Shown: piece after piece, positions 1 to 14,300 of the stretch
Layout: each line of letters opens with the position of its first letter
Numbering within the stretch: position 1 is the first letter of the stretch
Source: Aphis gossypii
Taxonomy: Eukaryota > Arthropoda > Insecta > Hemiptera > Aphididae
Length of the DNA: 64,000 nt
Reading direction: 5' to 3'
Assembly (NCBI RefSeq): GCF_020184175.1
Contig: NC_065533.1
Location: 4,982,695 to 5,046,694, forward strand
Translations under genes and position numbers: made by a program
The notes under the pieces: model-generated
Seen by the model: the letters and a program-made list of their open reading frames with translations, nothing else
The model's database searches: none
What the model was told of the DNA's origin: nothing

Positions 1-3000
1 GTTTTTATATTTTATGAACTACATACGTTGCATATTCGTAAGTTTGCGTAAGTTGTTACTGAAACAATATACCTAGGTACCTAGGTATGTATACTGTGGT
101 ACTGTCAATGCGTGTATATATAGTACAAGTATGTTACACTATACAATGTACATTGTACATGTATAATACACTTATGTAGCCCCAATGTGAACTAGTACGT
201 GTCAAATCTAATTATAAAAAAATGAATACAAAACATTGAAATATAAAATTTATGAAAAATAATAAATTCATAAAAATTCTAACCCAAGTTTTTAGTTATT
301 TCTATAATATTTAAATTCTGAATAGAGATAATAATTATTGATTAGTTATAAAGAAATATTTACAATTTTTAGTTTTTAGTATACTTAAATATGTATGACT
401 ATTATATACCTATATTTGTTTTTTTATTTTTTTATAAAACCGATGACAATTAGACTAATTAATTTCCTAGCTTGTATACAAGCTACATAATATGTTCCAC
501 AGAAATTAAAACAGTTATAGTAGGATCGGAATAATAGTAAAAAAGTTGGAGAGTTTCCCTAATGTATGATTTGAAGTTTACCTTATAAATTATAGAGTAG
601 GATAAGCCACTGTAAATGAAAATTAAATTTAATGATTAATCATTGCATACGAAAATCGATTCTAAGCTAAGAAACTTGTCTCTATTTTTAAATGGATAAC
701 TTATCATTTAATTTTAATACTATTAGTAAAACAATTCGTAGAATAAATATTTGCCAAAAAAAAAAAAAAAAATGCATTTATGTATTAGAATTTTCTTTTC
801 ATAACTTAATTTAACAATAAAAAGATTTTCGTGTATAATTTATCAATTGTTTGTGTTTGATGAATGATTGTATTATTTTGAAATGTTATGAAATAATAAA
901 TTTTAACTTTTTTAGTATATTATTTCCCGAAAAAACGTATACAAGGTAACATACAAATGCATATAATTCACTCAATCGGCTGTTAATATTTTTATTGTTT
1001 TTAGTAATAAATCGATAAGTTAATATTTTATAAAAAAAATAGTACTTAATAGTTTTATAATTATTAAAAATTTTTATTATTAATTAATAATTATTGTAGA
1101 TTGTATAGTTGATAAATATAAAAATATACGACATACCACATACGTGCTTAACTATTGTACTAGCCAAACTAAAATTCCTTAAATTCTTCCTTTAAGAAAA
1201 ATATCTCTGTGATCAATTACTAACGATGACGTTTTAAATCAAATATTTTTTTCATTGAGTTCAATTTTAATAATATATAATATTAAACATGTATTATATA
1301 GTTGAATTTTTTTGATATTCTTGTTTTTTCAGAATAATTAAACAATATATCGGTTTGTGAAGTGTATAACTAAATGTAAGCGACTATTAACATTAAAGGG
1401 AATTGATTACTTATATCATCAAGTGTCCAAAACCTACAAAAGGTTGTTTAAATTATACGTTTTTAATAAATTTTATATTTACTTTAATATTAGTTACAAC
1501 ACAACTGATTCTACATTGAACACAGATTTGCTATGTTAAATTTTTGAAAGACGGAGATATACGTGTTGGATCGTTGTCCTCTTAATTATTTGAAAGTTCA
1601 GTAATATCTATATTTTAATTTTTAACTTATTTATTCTATAGACTATATAATAGACAACAGCGTAACTGCGTAATGCCTTATTTAGTTATTTGTTGGTACA
1701 CTCATGAGTCATGACTAATAAATTTATATTATGGTTTTTTTGGTGAAAATGTTTCTCAAAATTGAAATTAAATAAATAAATGATTGAGTTACTTAGTTGT
1801 TAGGTTATTGTAGGAGTTAATTTTTTTTTTTTGACGAACAATTGTTTTTACACTCAAATAAATCTATTAATAAATACACGTTTCATTATACATTTTTATC
1901 CCCTCCAAAAATCACATCGTTTATTGTACCTATTCATTTTTATATTTTTAAAAGTTATTTTGTTTATCGTGATTCGTAGAGTTATAAAATAACATGCCGC
2001 TGTGAGGAGTGAGGGGGAAACACATCTACTACACCCCCGCATGGATGACATTTGATTGTATTCACCCGCTGACATGGTATAACCATCAGTCTTTCACTCA
2101 TACTTGCGGCTTGCGGACGTATGAAAGTTGATTGTTAGACCGTAAGCGTGCTTAGTTTTTATGGTAGTAATAAATTATTTAGAAAAAGCTAAAACCATTG
2201 TGGTTTAAACGTTGAAAGTTTTCTCAATATTAAATAAACATATAACTAGTCTAATATATAATTTAATATATATATTCTATTACTATCTATTAAATTATGC
2301 GAAAATTACAAGTTATTATTCTCAAATCGTAATTATAATAAAAAAAAAAATATTTATGTGATCAATTTTGGCCAGCCGTGAATAATTGGCAAATTACAAT
2401 TTATTTTTATTCTATTTCAGTCGATTTGAGTATGGAAATTTAATATAAAAACGTGTGTTATGGTTATTTCTGTATACCTACAAGTATTCAAAAAGGTATG
2501 TTTAAAAGTTCACACGTTATTGGAATGTAGTAAGTTTGTCTTTCGATGATTATACAAAGTGATTTTTTCATTGACATTTCATAACATATAATATATTTAT
2601 AAACATAATTTAATAATATTTTCATCGTAATAAATAATAACAGTTAAAAGTAATTTTTTTGTTGTTATTATGTCATTAAATTGCAATTAATTAATACGAT
2701 TTTTAAATGATATTATTTTATCGTGCAATTTTTTACTTAAAATATGTTTGGACTAGATAAAGTTACTGAACCTTGTTGTTATCTGAATACTTATTTGAAC
2801 AGTCGGAGCGGATACATTTAAATTGATATATTCTTCTTCACGTTTTTCTTATCGAACATTTAAAGTTTAATTGATTATTTGTTATATTAGTATACTATTA
2901 TAGTCTACTTGGTTATTAAAATTTTATGTTGTGTATACTGTCAACTGTTACTCAGTGTAGTTGTTCAACTGTAATATTTCAAAGCTATTTCAGTATTTTA

Positions 3001-5371
3001 TTTGTGTTAGTGAGTAATGAAATATTTTTTAGTTATAAATATTAAAATTCAATGTTTTGGGGCTGTCGTTTTTTTTTTAAATTTGTAATTTTAAAGTTTA
3101 AACTACATCTCAATTAATATTTTAAAGTATTTAGGTTACAATTATTACTAATAAAGTAGGTATCTATATAATATTATCTATAAATTAATACAATTCGACA
3201 ATGTTTACCTTAATTATATTATTAATTGAGGATATACGTTTAGTATATTTTTATGGTATTAATTGTCTTTGAATGTTTTAATGATTAATTTATACACACC
3301 TATTTGAATAATAAATATCTATTTAAATCGAGTTTTAAATTAAATTAACTAATAAAATATATGTGTTTAATTGAAATTTAATTGTATAGAATGTGTATTT
3401 TATTACATTATTTAGTATTTACTAAACTCAAATAGCTTGAATGATTTATTTTTTTAAAGCTTACTGCAACTGTTAAAATGCTATATTCTATTATACGTAA
3501 TATATCTAATTACATCAAGTGTTCTGAATATGATAAAGAGGTTACGTGTCAGTAACGAGTTCAGTGGTTCTTATTGTTTTTATTGTTACTATTAAATCTT
3601 GAAAAATATTTAAAAATATTTATTTATTTATTTAGTTGTTAAATTCGATTTTTATCTAATTCATATCATTTGAAAAATAAATTATAGTCATGATTTCCCG
3701 TTCGTGAAAATCGTTCGATAATAAAATAAATTAACGTTATATATTATATACTTGCATAATTATCGTTTACAGGATGTTTCATTTTATGATAAAATAGCGC
3801 ACATAGTTACTTTTAAATTGTTTTAATGTAGGTAGGTACCTGCAGAGTACTTTCGTTTTTAAATGTTCTAGATGCTTTTTACTTAAATAATCATCCAAGT
3901 AAATTTGTTAAGTATTTACTGTTAGTTCGGCTCAGTGGAATTAGAAAAATATTATTTTATAGTATCTACTTACCTATTAATTGTATATTGTAGGTGGTTA
4001 GATTTAGCCTACAATAATTTCGTACATAAAATTACTAATATTTTAATAACATGAATTACTTTAATTTTAGTATAATGTATGTAATGGAATTTTAAAATAG
4101 TTTTACTTTAGTATCGTTGAGTGTAGATTGTACAATCTATATTATTGAATGGTTTGTATGCATTGCAGCGCTCGTTTACAGTGAATGTCACATTTCACTA
4201 AACAAGTGTTACCCACGTTAATTAGTCATTCGAGCAGTATACCTATGTAATATATATACACACAATTTAAAAAAAAAAAAAAATGTTAAACCTCGTAATA
4301 ATGATGAAAATATACAATATTGAATATTTCAATCTGATTTTATACCATTACTAAAACAGTTCTTTTTTTTTTTTTTTGTTTAAAGAATCGACTAAACTTG
4401 GATGTTTATTTTAACAATAATTAAACATTATTTTTTCATTACTATTCATAATATTATTTTTGCAAATTATATGGGTTCGAATTATATTTTTAAAAATGAC
4501 GATTAATTTTTTTATTTTAAAAACACTGTACAATATAATAAAAAAAGGGTTTTTTTTCATTAATTAAACTCAATGGGTAAGATTTGAACAAATTATTATT
4601 TATATTAAGACAATCTTTTGTATTAAATAACATTCGTAAAATTAACAAATAACAGTAGCTTAATTTAATCGATTGATTCGCATTTAAATATAGTCTTAAT
4701 TGTTTAATTAATCTTTAACAATTATGTACTTTGGATATTTGTTAATTATAACTGATAATTAGCTGTGCTAATGCTGAGAGTTTTCATAGTTTCGATTACT
4801 TTACGATGACTAGGAATCACATTTAGCTCATTATCCACCCTGTATAGTGTATACATTTTTAAATCATTTATTAATGATCTAAAAGTAACATGTCTTAAAT
4901 TATTCATTACTTTTTTATCGGTAATTTCATTATGACCTTGTTGGCTTAAAGTTTCAGATAGCGATTTATATGGTATTATGGTTGCAGGGACATTATGTCG
5001 GCAAAATGTAATTACTTACACGAAGCGTATTACGAACGACGCTATCCTGGTATACAATGTATGTGTTTGGTTTTTAAACATTATTTTCCCAACATATTAT
5101 GTCCACGTGTTTATCTTACCTCACAGAATGGTCCATAAAACGTCGACATAACCTTAATAAATTTTTCATTGATTACTAAATATCAAATAAGATTTTTACT
5201 TTTTTTGGTGTCGGGTAATTTTATTTTACATCGTAATATTTTAGTTAGTATAATAATATTTGTATGTAGTAGCGTGTGTGCTGATTTGGTTTTTATGAAC
5301 AGACAAAATATAATGTTTTGTTAGCTTGTCTTCCTATCGTTCTTACCTCAGTGTGCAAAATATTATAATCC
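1..5371. other. AT-rich upstream region, no gene seen
   Basis: No coding exon could be supported here. Most of it is very AT-rich with homopolymer A or T runs. A short patch at about 1990-2150 is clearly less AT-rich than its surroundings (it contains runs such as GAGTGAGGGGGAAAC and CTACACCCCCGC). It could be a repeat remnant or a distant promoter or untranslated first exon of the flippase that starts at 5372, but nothing in the sequence decides this. Short open frames in the region have no domain-like content. Confidence 0.5.
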
Positions 5372-8300
5372 ATGTCAAAAAAAGGGAATTCACAGGCTCC
5401 ACAATCCAGTAGCCAAGGCATAGGTAAGAGAAATAAAATAATATATATATATATGTATTTGTATTACTTATATATTATACATATATAATATATATGAGTA
5501 CCTATATTATATGCGTATATATACACCCACGTGTATACATTTATTATTATTCTTGTCTAATTTTTAATTTAATTATCTATTTTACAAAATAAAGTATTGA
5601 TATTTTGTAAATTTGTTAAACATATTTAAAAAAATGTCTATGTTGACGTTATAATTATCTATATATAACAAGGAACTAAGATCATTTATTATATTATATT
5701 TTTATATCATTCTCATAATATGCTATGTTTTATAATCAATCTAGGACATACATATTGTATTCCATAACAGAATAATGATAAAAGTATATTACTTAAAATA
5801 CTTAATATTGCACAATGTCTAATTGAATTGAATACATTATCATCAAAATTGCTTTTGTAGTTTTTTAGACGTATTACGTAGATTGTATGCATGTTCAAAA
5901 TATATGCTTATTAATATAATAACATTGCATTAGAATAAAATAAAAACATTATTCATTATAATAACTTGACAAATGTGTGCTTACTTGAGTATTAAAAGAA
6001 ATCTCGATTCATCTTATTTAATACATTTTAATACTATAATATAGTTATTGGTTTTTAAATTAGCTATCTCTTATTTTACACGTATATCATGAAATGTTAT
6101 GGATAACTAAATATTGAAGTACATTTATCATGTTTTTCGTGTATAATTTTAAAGAATTCGTTTTTATATATTGAAAATAATTTAATGTTGGGTCTAATTG
6201 TTTTTAGATGTCGAACAACAATAAATTATTAACAATTTTTTTAATAACTGTACGTGGTTCATAAGATTTTTTTATTCTAAAATATATACTTCTATAACGT
6301 TCCCATTTTACGCTGTCAATATATTTATAATTCTTATATGCAGGCATGTACACATAAACGAGTGTTCTATCACCCGTAAGTAAATACATTATACAGTGTT
6401 TGTAGTAACGCGTCACTGTGTGCTGTTTTTTAAAAAAATTAGGTGTATGTTTTCTAAAATTCGTAATTCCAGTCGTTTTGCCGTCGAGTAACTCGTTTTG
6501 TGTATATTAAAAACCGTGAAAAAATAATGTATTTAAATTTAAATATTTATGTGTACAAACTGTTCCATCGATTTTTTCTCGAGTATAATATTTAAAATTG
6601 TTCGTAGGACAATAATGAATTATATCGTTGTGTTTCAAGCTTGTCGCACAGTACGGTTTTATATGTTCTTTAACAATGTTCGGTATGGTGAACACAAAGT
6701 ACACATTACATTTATTATCGTTATTCGATGTTAGATCTACGATTTAGGTACACTTATTTTAAACACCGAACGCGGATCAAAAATCAAACTATCTACTTTT
6801 CATTCAATTTCGTTGAATATTATATGTATATAGTATTATTTAAAAAAAAAACTTTACACTAGGTACCAGTGTATAATTGTATACTGTATATCGGTCCAAA
6901 CTATACCGTATACTGTTCATAGATAAATAAAAACATAGTGTGTAACCAACTTTATACTCTGTAAATAAACCGATCAAATATCATCATGTAAATATTATGT
7001 AGGAAATGTGTTTTTTGCACATACAAACTGATGATAATCCCTAAGTTTTTACACATTGTTTCAGATCAGTACGGTTTCGAAGACGATGGACTGCCAGATA
7101 CTGTTGATTGCCTGGGTGCAAGAGACAGCAGAACGATACACGTCAACTCAGTTCAAAATTACAAGTACTGTTCGAACTGTATATCCACGGCTAAGTACAG
7201 TATACTGTCGTTCTTGCCCATATTTCTTTTCGAACAGTTCCGACGTTATTCGAACTGCTTTTTCTTGCTTATAGCGCTCTTGCAGGTAAGTCAAAGTCTC
7301 ATCAACAATGATGATTTACTGCGTATATAATTACTATATATATATAATGATAATTATTGACAAACGATAACGATAGATATTATGAACGTAAAACGGAACC
7401 ATTGTGCAACATTTTTCTTCGGTTGCATGTTTTGAAACAATGCAACTGAAAATATTAACCTCGCTCCAGTTATCCATTAAACATTTAAACGAAATTAAGT
7501 ATTTCTTTATTGTACTAGCTGGTAGTATCTGTAATAATTTTAGGATTGACAAATTTTAAAATTTAAAGATGGGTATTGAATCAATGTAAATATAAATGAG
7601 GCTTCTGCAATAATTGGATGTGAGTAGTGATAAAAGTGTTTGTATAAAAATATCGAAAATACATTGTCACAATTTTTCAAATTAATCATTTACAGTAACA
7701 ATTATTACAAAATGTATCATAATCTCGAAGATTTGCTAATTTATTTTTAGAAAACATTTATTAAATATTTATTATTAAGGTTAATTACCTACTAGAGATT
7801 TAAAAAAAGTTTAGCATAGTCGCAATAATTTTTTATGAGCAATTGAAGTTAAAACTTTGAAAAAATCGGATATTCAAACGTATAATAATGAATTATTCCA
7901 ATTAATTTTCGTTATTTTGTTATTATTTAAAAAATATTAACCATAGAAACTTGAACCATTTCACTATTAGGTAGGTACCTACTTAAAATATATTTTTCTA
8001 TACGCGATGTATTTTAAAAATTATTAAATAAACTTTAAACTAATTATTCTACAAATCTTATTCTCATCTGTCTATTCTCTACAGTAGGTATGTCTGAATT
8101 TCCTTATGAATTAACAACTATTATTATAGTAGTAAGTAAATAAATATTAAAAGAAATATAAGCAATATATGATAAAATATCCTTTGTAATATAGGTTGCA
8201 GACCCTCTCCGTTCAGAATTGTTTTTCGTGTGTATATAATTTATTATTGAATTAAATTTAACACATCCAGTACAGTTATTTACTAAATTTTAAGGTACTT

Positions 8301-11300
8301 TTCTACTGCGAGTTACCCGATTTTTGAAAGTTTGTGATAGAAAGTCATTTGAAAACTTTATTAGTATAAGAATTAATTTTGTGTTATTTTGACTATAAAT
8401 AAGAAACCAGAATATTTTTATGTGTAATTAATTTTTGCATAAGTTATTCGACCTGTATAAGGAAAACTTTAGCTGTAAAATATCGTTTTTATTTTTTCGA
8501 TGTCACTTATACTAAAAAAGTTACTATTGTTTCAAAATCGATTGTTTTTAAATTTGAATAATTTTTTTTTGTAGTTCTGATGTCAAAAAAATAAAAACAA
8601 TATTTTACAGTTAAAGTTCTCCTTTATAATATTAGGTGAAAATTTCGTTTCTTAGTTGTGATTGTGGCCTTCTCGGTTCTTTACTGCGCAAAACAGTTTT
8701 TGCTATATGTATACCTAACATTTATAAGACAGAGACCACACATGCGGGTATAGCGTCCTCTTAAAGTATGAACTAATTTTTGAATATTTTCTTTAAATTC
8801 GAAGGCTAGTTATCATTGACATTCTTAGTCCTAACTTTACGAAGGATCATCATTTTCAACCCTTTTAATCTTGTTTAGACTTTGATTATACCTAGTATAA
8901 TATGCTATTAACATATGATCGAAGTTTTAAACTGTATAGATTATGGTTAATCTCGTGGATATATAGTACATTTTATATTTGTATATGTATGGATGTATTC
9001 GTTTATAGCATCCTTTAGTAAAACAATTCTGATGTTAACAAAAATTTGGTTATTTAAAAAAAAATCAGGTTAGTTTGAGTTATATACAGTTTTAAATTTT
9101 TAACTATTTCATGTAATATATCATTATTAATTATAATATTCGTTACAAACGTTATCAATAATTTGGTTTTTGCATTGAAAATTATTCATTTAATAGTTTT
9201 TAACGTATCGAAACGTTGACGAATTGATAACAAATCGTAATAAATTTGAGTATATTTATATATGTGTTAAGTGCTTCTGACTGGTGCTGCACGTACTATA
9301 TCGTCACACGCGTCTTATTTATTATTGGGCGTCGCTGTTTTGAATTTATGTGTCACCACCGCCGACGCGTTTGAACGATAAACTGCAGATATACAATGAG
9401 GAAAATAACGTTTCCCATGTGTATTTGACGTGTAATTTGCTAAAAGTATGATATTTTATGCACTCTTTGATATTAACTGACCTTACTATCGAGGCCACTC
9501 GGTTGTAAATGTTAATGGCTTCGTGACCTTTGCATTGGGGTTCTGATTTATTATCCCTGCTGGTGTTTGAGAATATTCCATAAATTCGTTTCTAGTGAAA
9601 TATTGTACATACATACATAGGTTAGGTTAGGTTAGGTACATATATTTTATAAAATACATATTGTATCGTATATATATATAACAATAATATATTGATATTA
9701 TAGGGATAATGAATCTATTTTATGAATTGATAATAAAAATTAATTTATTGTAGATGTTTTTAAAAATCTAGTGTGTCATATAATAAATCTACGTATTAAT
9801 GCTTACACGTTAGTTTTATTTTAAATTAAAAATATCTTTAGGTACCCGATATAACTTCTGGGGTTTATGCAATGGTTGAATAGTATATGGGTGTAGTATG
9901 TAGTTATTTACGTTTTCTTTCTATAATAACTAATAAGATTACTTCTACTAATAATTTTAATTAGTCATTACGTTATTTTATAAACAGCTTAGTACGTTAT
10001 TCTGTAATATTTACTTCGCAAAATTATATCAAATTTGTTATTTAAATTCAATTTAATGAACTATAATATTGTATAACACTCAGTAAAACGGGAGTTTACT
10101 AATTGCGCTTAAAATTTTCTTTTCATATACCAATTGAGCTCTAAACATTTTATGGTCGATATACCAATTGCGCTTTAAATATTTTAAGGTTGATAGACCT
10201 ATTGCGCTCAATACATTTTACATTACCTAAGAAAAACTTATTAGTTTATAACATTATTTTTTTGTTTTTAACGTTTATTTAAATTTAACTTGTTGATGAT
10301 GGTAATTTATCAAAACCAAAAATAAACGTTGTAAATTTGTAAATATTTTAGGACCCCTGAAAATTAAATTTTTGAAGAGTACCAGTATTCCGCGTTTTTG
10401 ATTTCTTTTGTTATAAATTTTATGAATCGTACCAATATTCAGAGCATCGTTAGTTACTAACCGATTTTTTTGCGAGTATTGATGCATAATACATTGTGAG
10501 ATTTTTAATATTTTACTACCTTTGCACTACTTACCACCCATGAATCACAGGGAGCAATGTACTTATGACTTATTAGCCGCTTGTTGACCCTAAAGTCAAC
10601 AAAAAAAGTCAAAAGTCTTCTAAGTCGGTGGAACTTTATAAGATTTATACAATTTAGTTAATGAAAACTAAAATAAAATAATATTAATAATAATAAGATT
10701 TTGAGTTTAAGGTAATCATGATGTTTGTATTTTGCATGTTTTAATAATAATAATAATTTGAGCATAGCAGTTTAGAATAGTATAATTTGAATACAAGCGC
10801 AATTGGTATATTGACCGTAAAATAAAAGTGGCGTAATTCGTACACTGACCCTAAAATATATGCAGCGCAATTGGTATATCGACCCTAAAATAAAAATTTT
10901 GTTTTAGGCGCAATTGGTCCGTGCCCAGTAAAATATATTGTTTTTAAAAGGTGTGCAAGCGGGTACTGCTCTGATTACTGTATGTATATGAAAAATGATT
11001 TTCAGCGGAGACGGCCTGTCATATTATATCATTAAGTACATATTTTCATATCATGTTTATTGATACTGCTATTAAAGTAATTTATTTTACTATTGGTACT
11101 ACATTACCAATTGGTTGATTACATTTTCGACAAAATATACAATACATTTATTATATTGTTATAATAATAATAAACATAATTTATACCATATTGTATATTA
11201 TTATTGTTATTACTTTTTGAGTTATACTACCTTAACGGTGTGAATAAATAGGTTTATTGTATAATTATAGATAATATCTAAAAATGATCTAAAATATCTT

Positions 11301-14300
11301 TTTTAAAGTAAAATTTACGTAAACGTTTAAGTTTAGTAATATTTTTAAATTCTATCAAAATTATTAAAATTGTTATTCAACGTTTCAAAATATAATTTCA
11401 TCCAATTTTAAACTACAAACATTTATAAAATAATTTTGTTGATATTTACATTTTTTAGATTCTATATAGTTCTAGTTTAAACTGCTTTTGAAGAATAATA
11501 TTATATTAAATTTTAAAACTTTAGCTATGAAAATTTAAAACGTGTGCATTTTTACTTTAAAATACAAGTAACTGATAATTTTCGTAAATTCTACTGATTT
11601 TGTAAAAAAATTGCTTTTAAAATGTATACCAAAAAAAATTGAACCTATAGAATTTTAACTAAGTGAAAATGTTGTTGTTGACAGAAAAAAAATATATTTA
11701 TAAATTATGAAAATATTCTAAAAATTATTTTATAAACAGTTGGTGAACATTTTATGTTTTTACAGTTATTCATTTTTAAATTATAATAAAATTCAAAAAT
11801 CAGTTTGTTTACACAAAACTTTCTTTTTTCCTTATATTTTAAGAATATGTGCTATTCTCTGTCGATCTTCGAATTATGATGGCCAGAGCAAATGGAAATA
11901 ATCTAAGGAATAAATTATATGACAATATGGCTTATTAACTACTATATAGAATTATAACCATAAGTTTACTATTATAGTACTCTATAAAATATGTATAATA
12001 ATATTATATGTGTTAAAATGGCAGTTTTCTGCACGCAATGGAATGCGATTTGAAGCTATACACGATGCGTTTATTAGAAATATTTTTGAACAATAAATTA
12101 ATAATTATTATAATTTATTAATTACTATAAAGTATGTCAAAGAGAAAATTGAAATAAATGAGAAAATAATTCATCAACCTAATATCATTAATATCTGTCA
12201 TTCCGTACACTAGATTATAGATAAAGTATAATTACGTTGAATTATTAATTTAATTTGCATTGTTACTTGTAAATATTATTAGTTATTATATCCTACCTAC
12301 CTTTTTTTTAGTTTTTTATTTTATTACAAGGGAGTAAATCACGAAATCATATCAAAAAATCGTGTTCCAACATTTAGTTTATTGCAGTTTATTTTGGTGA
12401 AATATTAAAATGATTTGTTTCTTGCTGTAGAGATTGGACGTTGAACATATTAGTATACATTTTCTTTGCAACATTCATAATTGATATAAACTGGAATTAT
12501 TTGTATATATTATATTAATTTTTTTTTTAAATGCAGTGAATTTCAAATTATTACATTTTATTTTATTAATTTATAGTTTAACCTATGTATTATACTAGCT
12601 GACCCCGTACACTTCGTTGCCCGTTAAAAATGCCGATTCTATAATATGATTCGAACTTTGATTAATTTGTTATTTAATATTCGGTTTAACGGTATTCAAA
12701 ACGTAGATATTTTCATTGACAATTTTGAATCTCAAAAAAATTGTGCAAGCACCACTTTAAAAATGTGAATTTTGTAAAATGCTTTCTTATTGCACACCAA
12801 ATTTGTGGTACGCATGTACCATGTAAATTGCAAGCCTCGATCTATTATTGTTCACGCTTTACGTTTATCAGTCAATCAGTTAGTTAGGTTATATTTTAGT
12901 CATTTCGCTTGGCGTTGCCCGTGAGACTTATGATTATGCGAGTAATATATCATCAGGACCCCGCGAAATGTGTACGTAAGTTAATAATTTTTAACCATTA
13001 AGTTTCAAAGTTATATCAATTTTTTTTTACTACGGTGGATAAGATACAATAATGTACTATCTCGTGGTTTTTATACTGTTGGTAAAACAGTTGGTTTTTT
13101 ACCGATTTCAACCCTTTAAAATTAAAATTTTGAAAATCGGGCAACGTGCTGACACTTAGGGAAGTATTTGAAACAATTCTGTAAAAAAAAAAAATTGGAA
13201 AAATGTTAAATAGCATCGTCACAAAATGGGTACATAAAAAAAGCCTGTTCTTTTATATATATAAGGATTATCTGATCTTTTATAAGACATATAAATTGGA
13301 ATTAGTAGAAAAATAATTCGATAAAATAATATTAAAGAAATATTTGCAAAGAAATAATTTAATAATTTAATTTTTATATAGGTGCGTATTGTTGCTTTCA
13401 AACATTGATATAATTTATAACATAACTTAAGTAACATGTATGTTAAAATGTATTTTTTTGATATTTTAATATCAGCTATAAGACTCAATAGTACTTCGAC
13501 CAAAGTGACGAACAAAAATTCAAAGTTTTATTTTTATTTGATTACAGCAAATACCGGAAGTGTCTCCCACTGGTCGGTTCACAACGTTAGTACCATTATG
13601 TTTTATTCTTTTAGTCTCTGCCCTTAAAGAAATCGTCGAAGACTTTGTAAGTTTACTCATTATACTACAATTATTATTATTATCATTAATTATTTTTTTC
13701 TCGATATGTATGTGCTTTAGAAAAGACATAGAGCGGACCGTGAAATTAACCATCGAAAAGTGGAAGTCTTAAATAACGGTATTTGGACGCCACAACGATG
13801 GGATCTCATAAACGTAGGTGACATTGTTAGAGTACAAAACAATACGTTCTTCCCTGCCGATCTTCTAATACTTTCTTCCAGGTATATTTCATAATTTCGA
13901 TTATGTATATTCACGTATTATTAATAGTTTGTTGGTCCTGTGGTCATTGTGTTGTTTTTCTTTCCAGTGAACCACAAAGTATGTGTTATATCGAAACAAT
14001 GAACCTAGATGGCGAAACAAATCTAAAAATACGACAAGGTCTTCCAGAAACATCGCGTTATGTCGATGCAAATGATCTCATGCGCTTCAAAGGAGTAATT
14101 GAGTGTGAGCTTCCAAATCGGTTGATCTACGATTTTGCTGGCAGCTTAAAATTAGTGGATAGAGTGTAAGTATCACGTTATGTAGTTAGTATTGTATTCA
14201 GCATTGTAATAGTTTCTGTTTTCAGTCCGTTGTCTTTGGGTCCTAACCATCTGCTGTTGCGAGGTGCCATGTTGCGTAACACAGCCTGGGTATGTAGTGT

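Larger units (their letters stand above)
7286..13547 (+). other. Long intron 2 of the flippase gene, with repeats
   Basis: This 6.26-kb intron separates the exon ending in the first membrane segment (GTAAGT donor at 7286) from exon 3. It holds an R1 repeat end in reverse orientation near 8205, a TTAGG tract near 9618, a patch of higher G+C at about 9290-9370, an 850-bp inverted-repeat element from 10081, an R1 5' fragment near 10945 and an old dispersed repeat near 12594. No alternative exon was recognised. Its length contrasts with the compact introns (mostly 60-120 bp) between exons 3 and 18. Confidence 0.8.

Noticed and set aside
7031..7330. A start codon at 7031 as the beginning of the flippase
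   Set aside because: The frame runs through the polypyrimidine-AG acceptor at 7064; the upstream exon at 5372-5423 joins in phase and gives a normal N-terminus.
9618..9636. Interpretation of the TTAGG tract as a chromosome-fusion scar
   Set aside because: Only about four units are present, inside an intron of an intact gene.
13219..13515. A 98-codon frame on the minus strand in flippase intron 2
   Set aside because: AT-rich, Ile/Tyr/Leu-rich translation with no family resemblance and no splice support.
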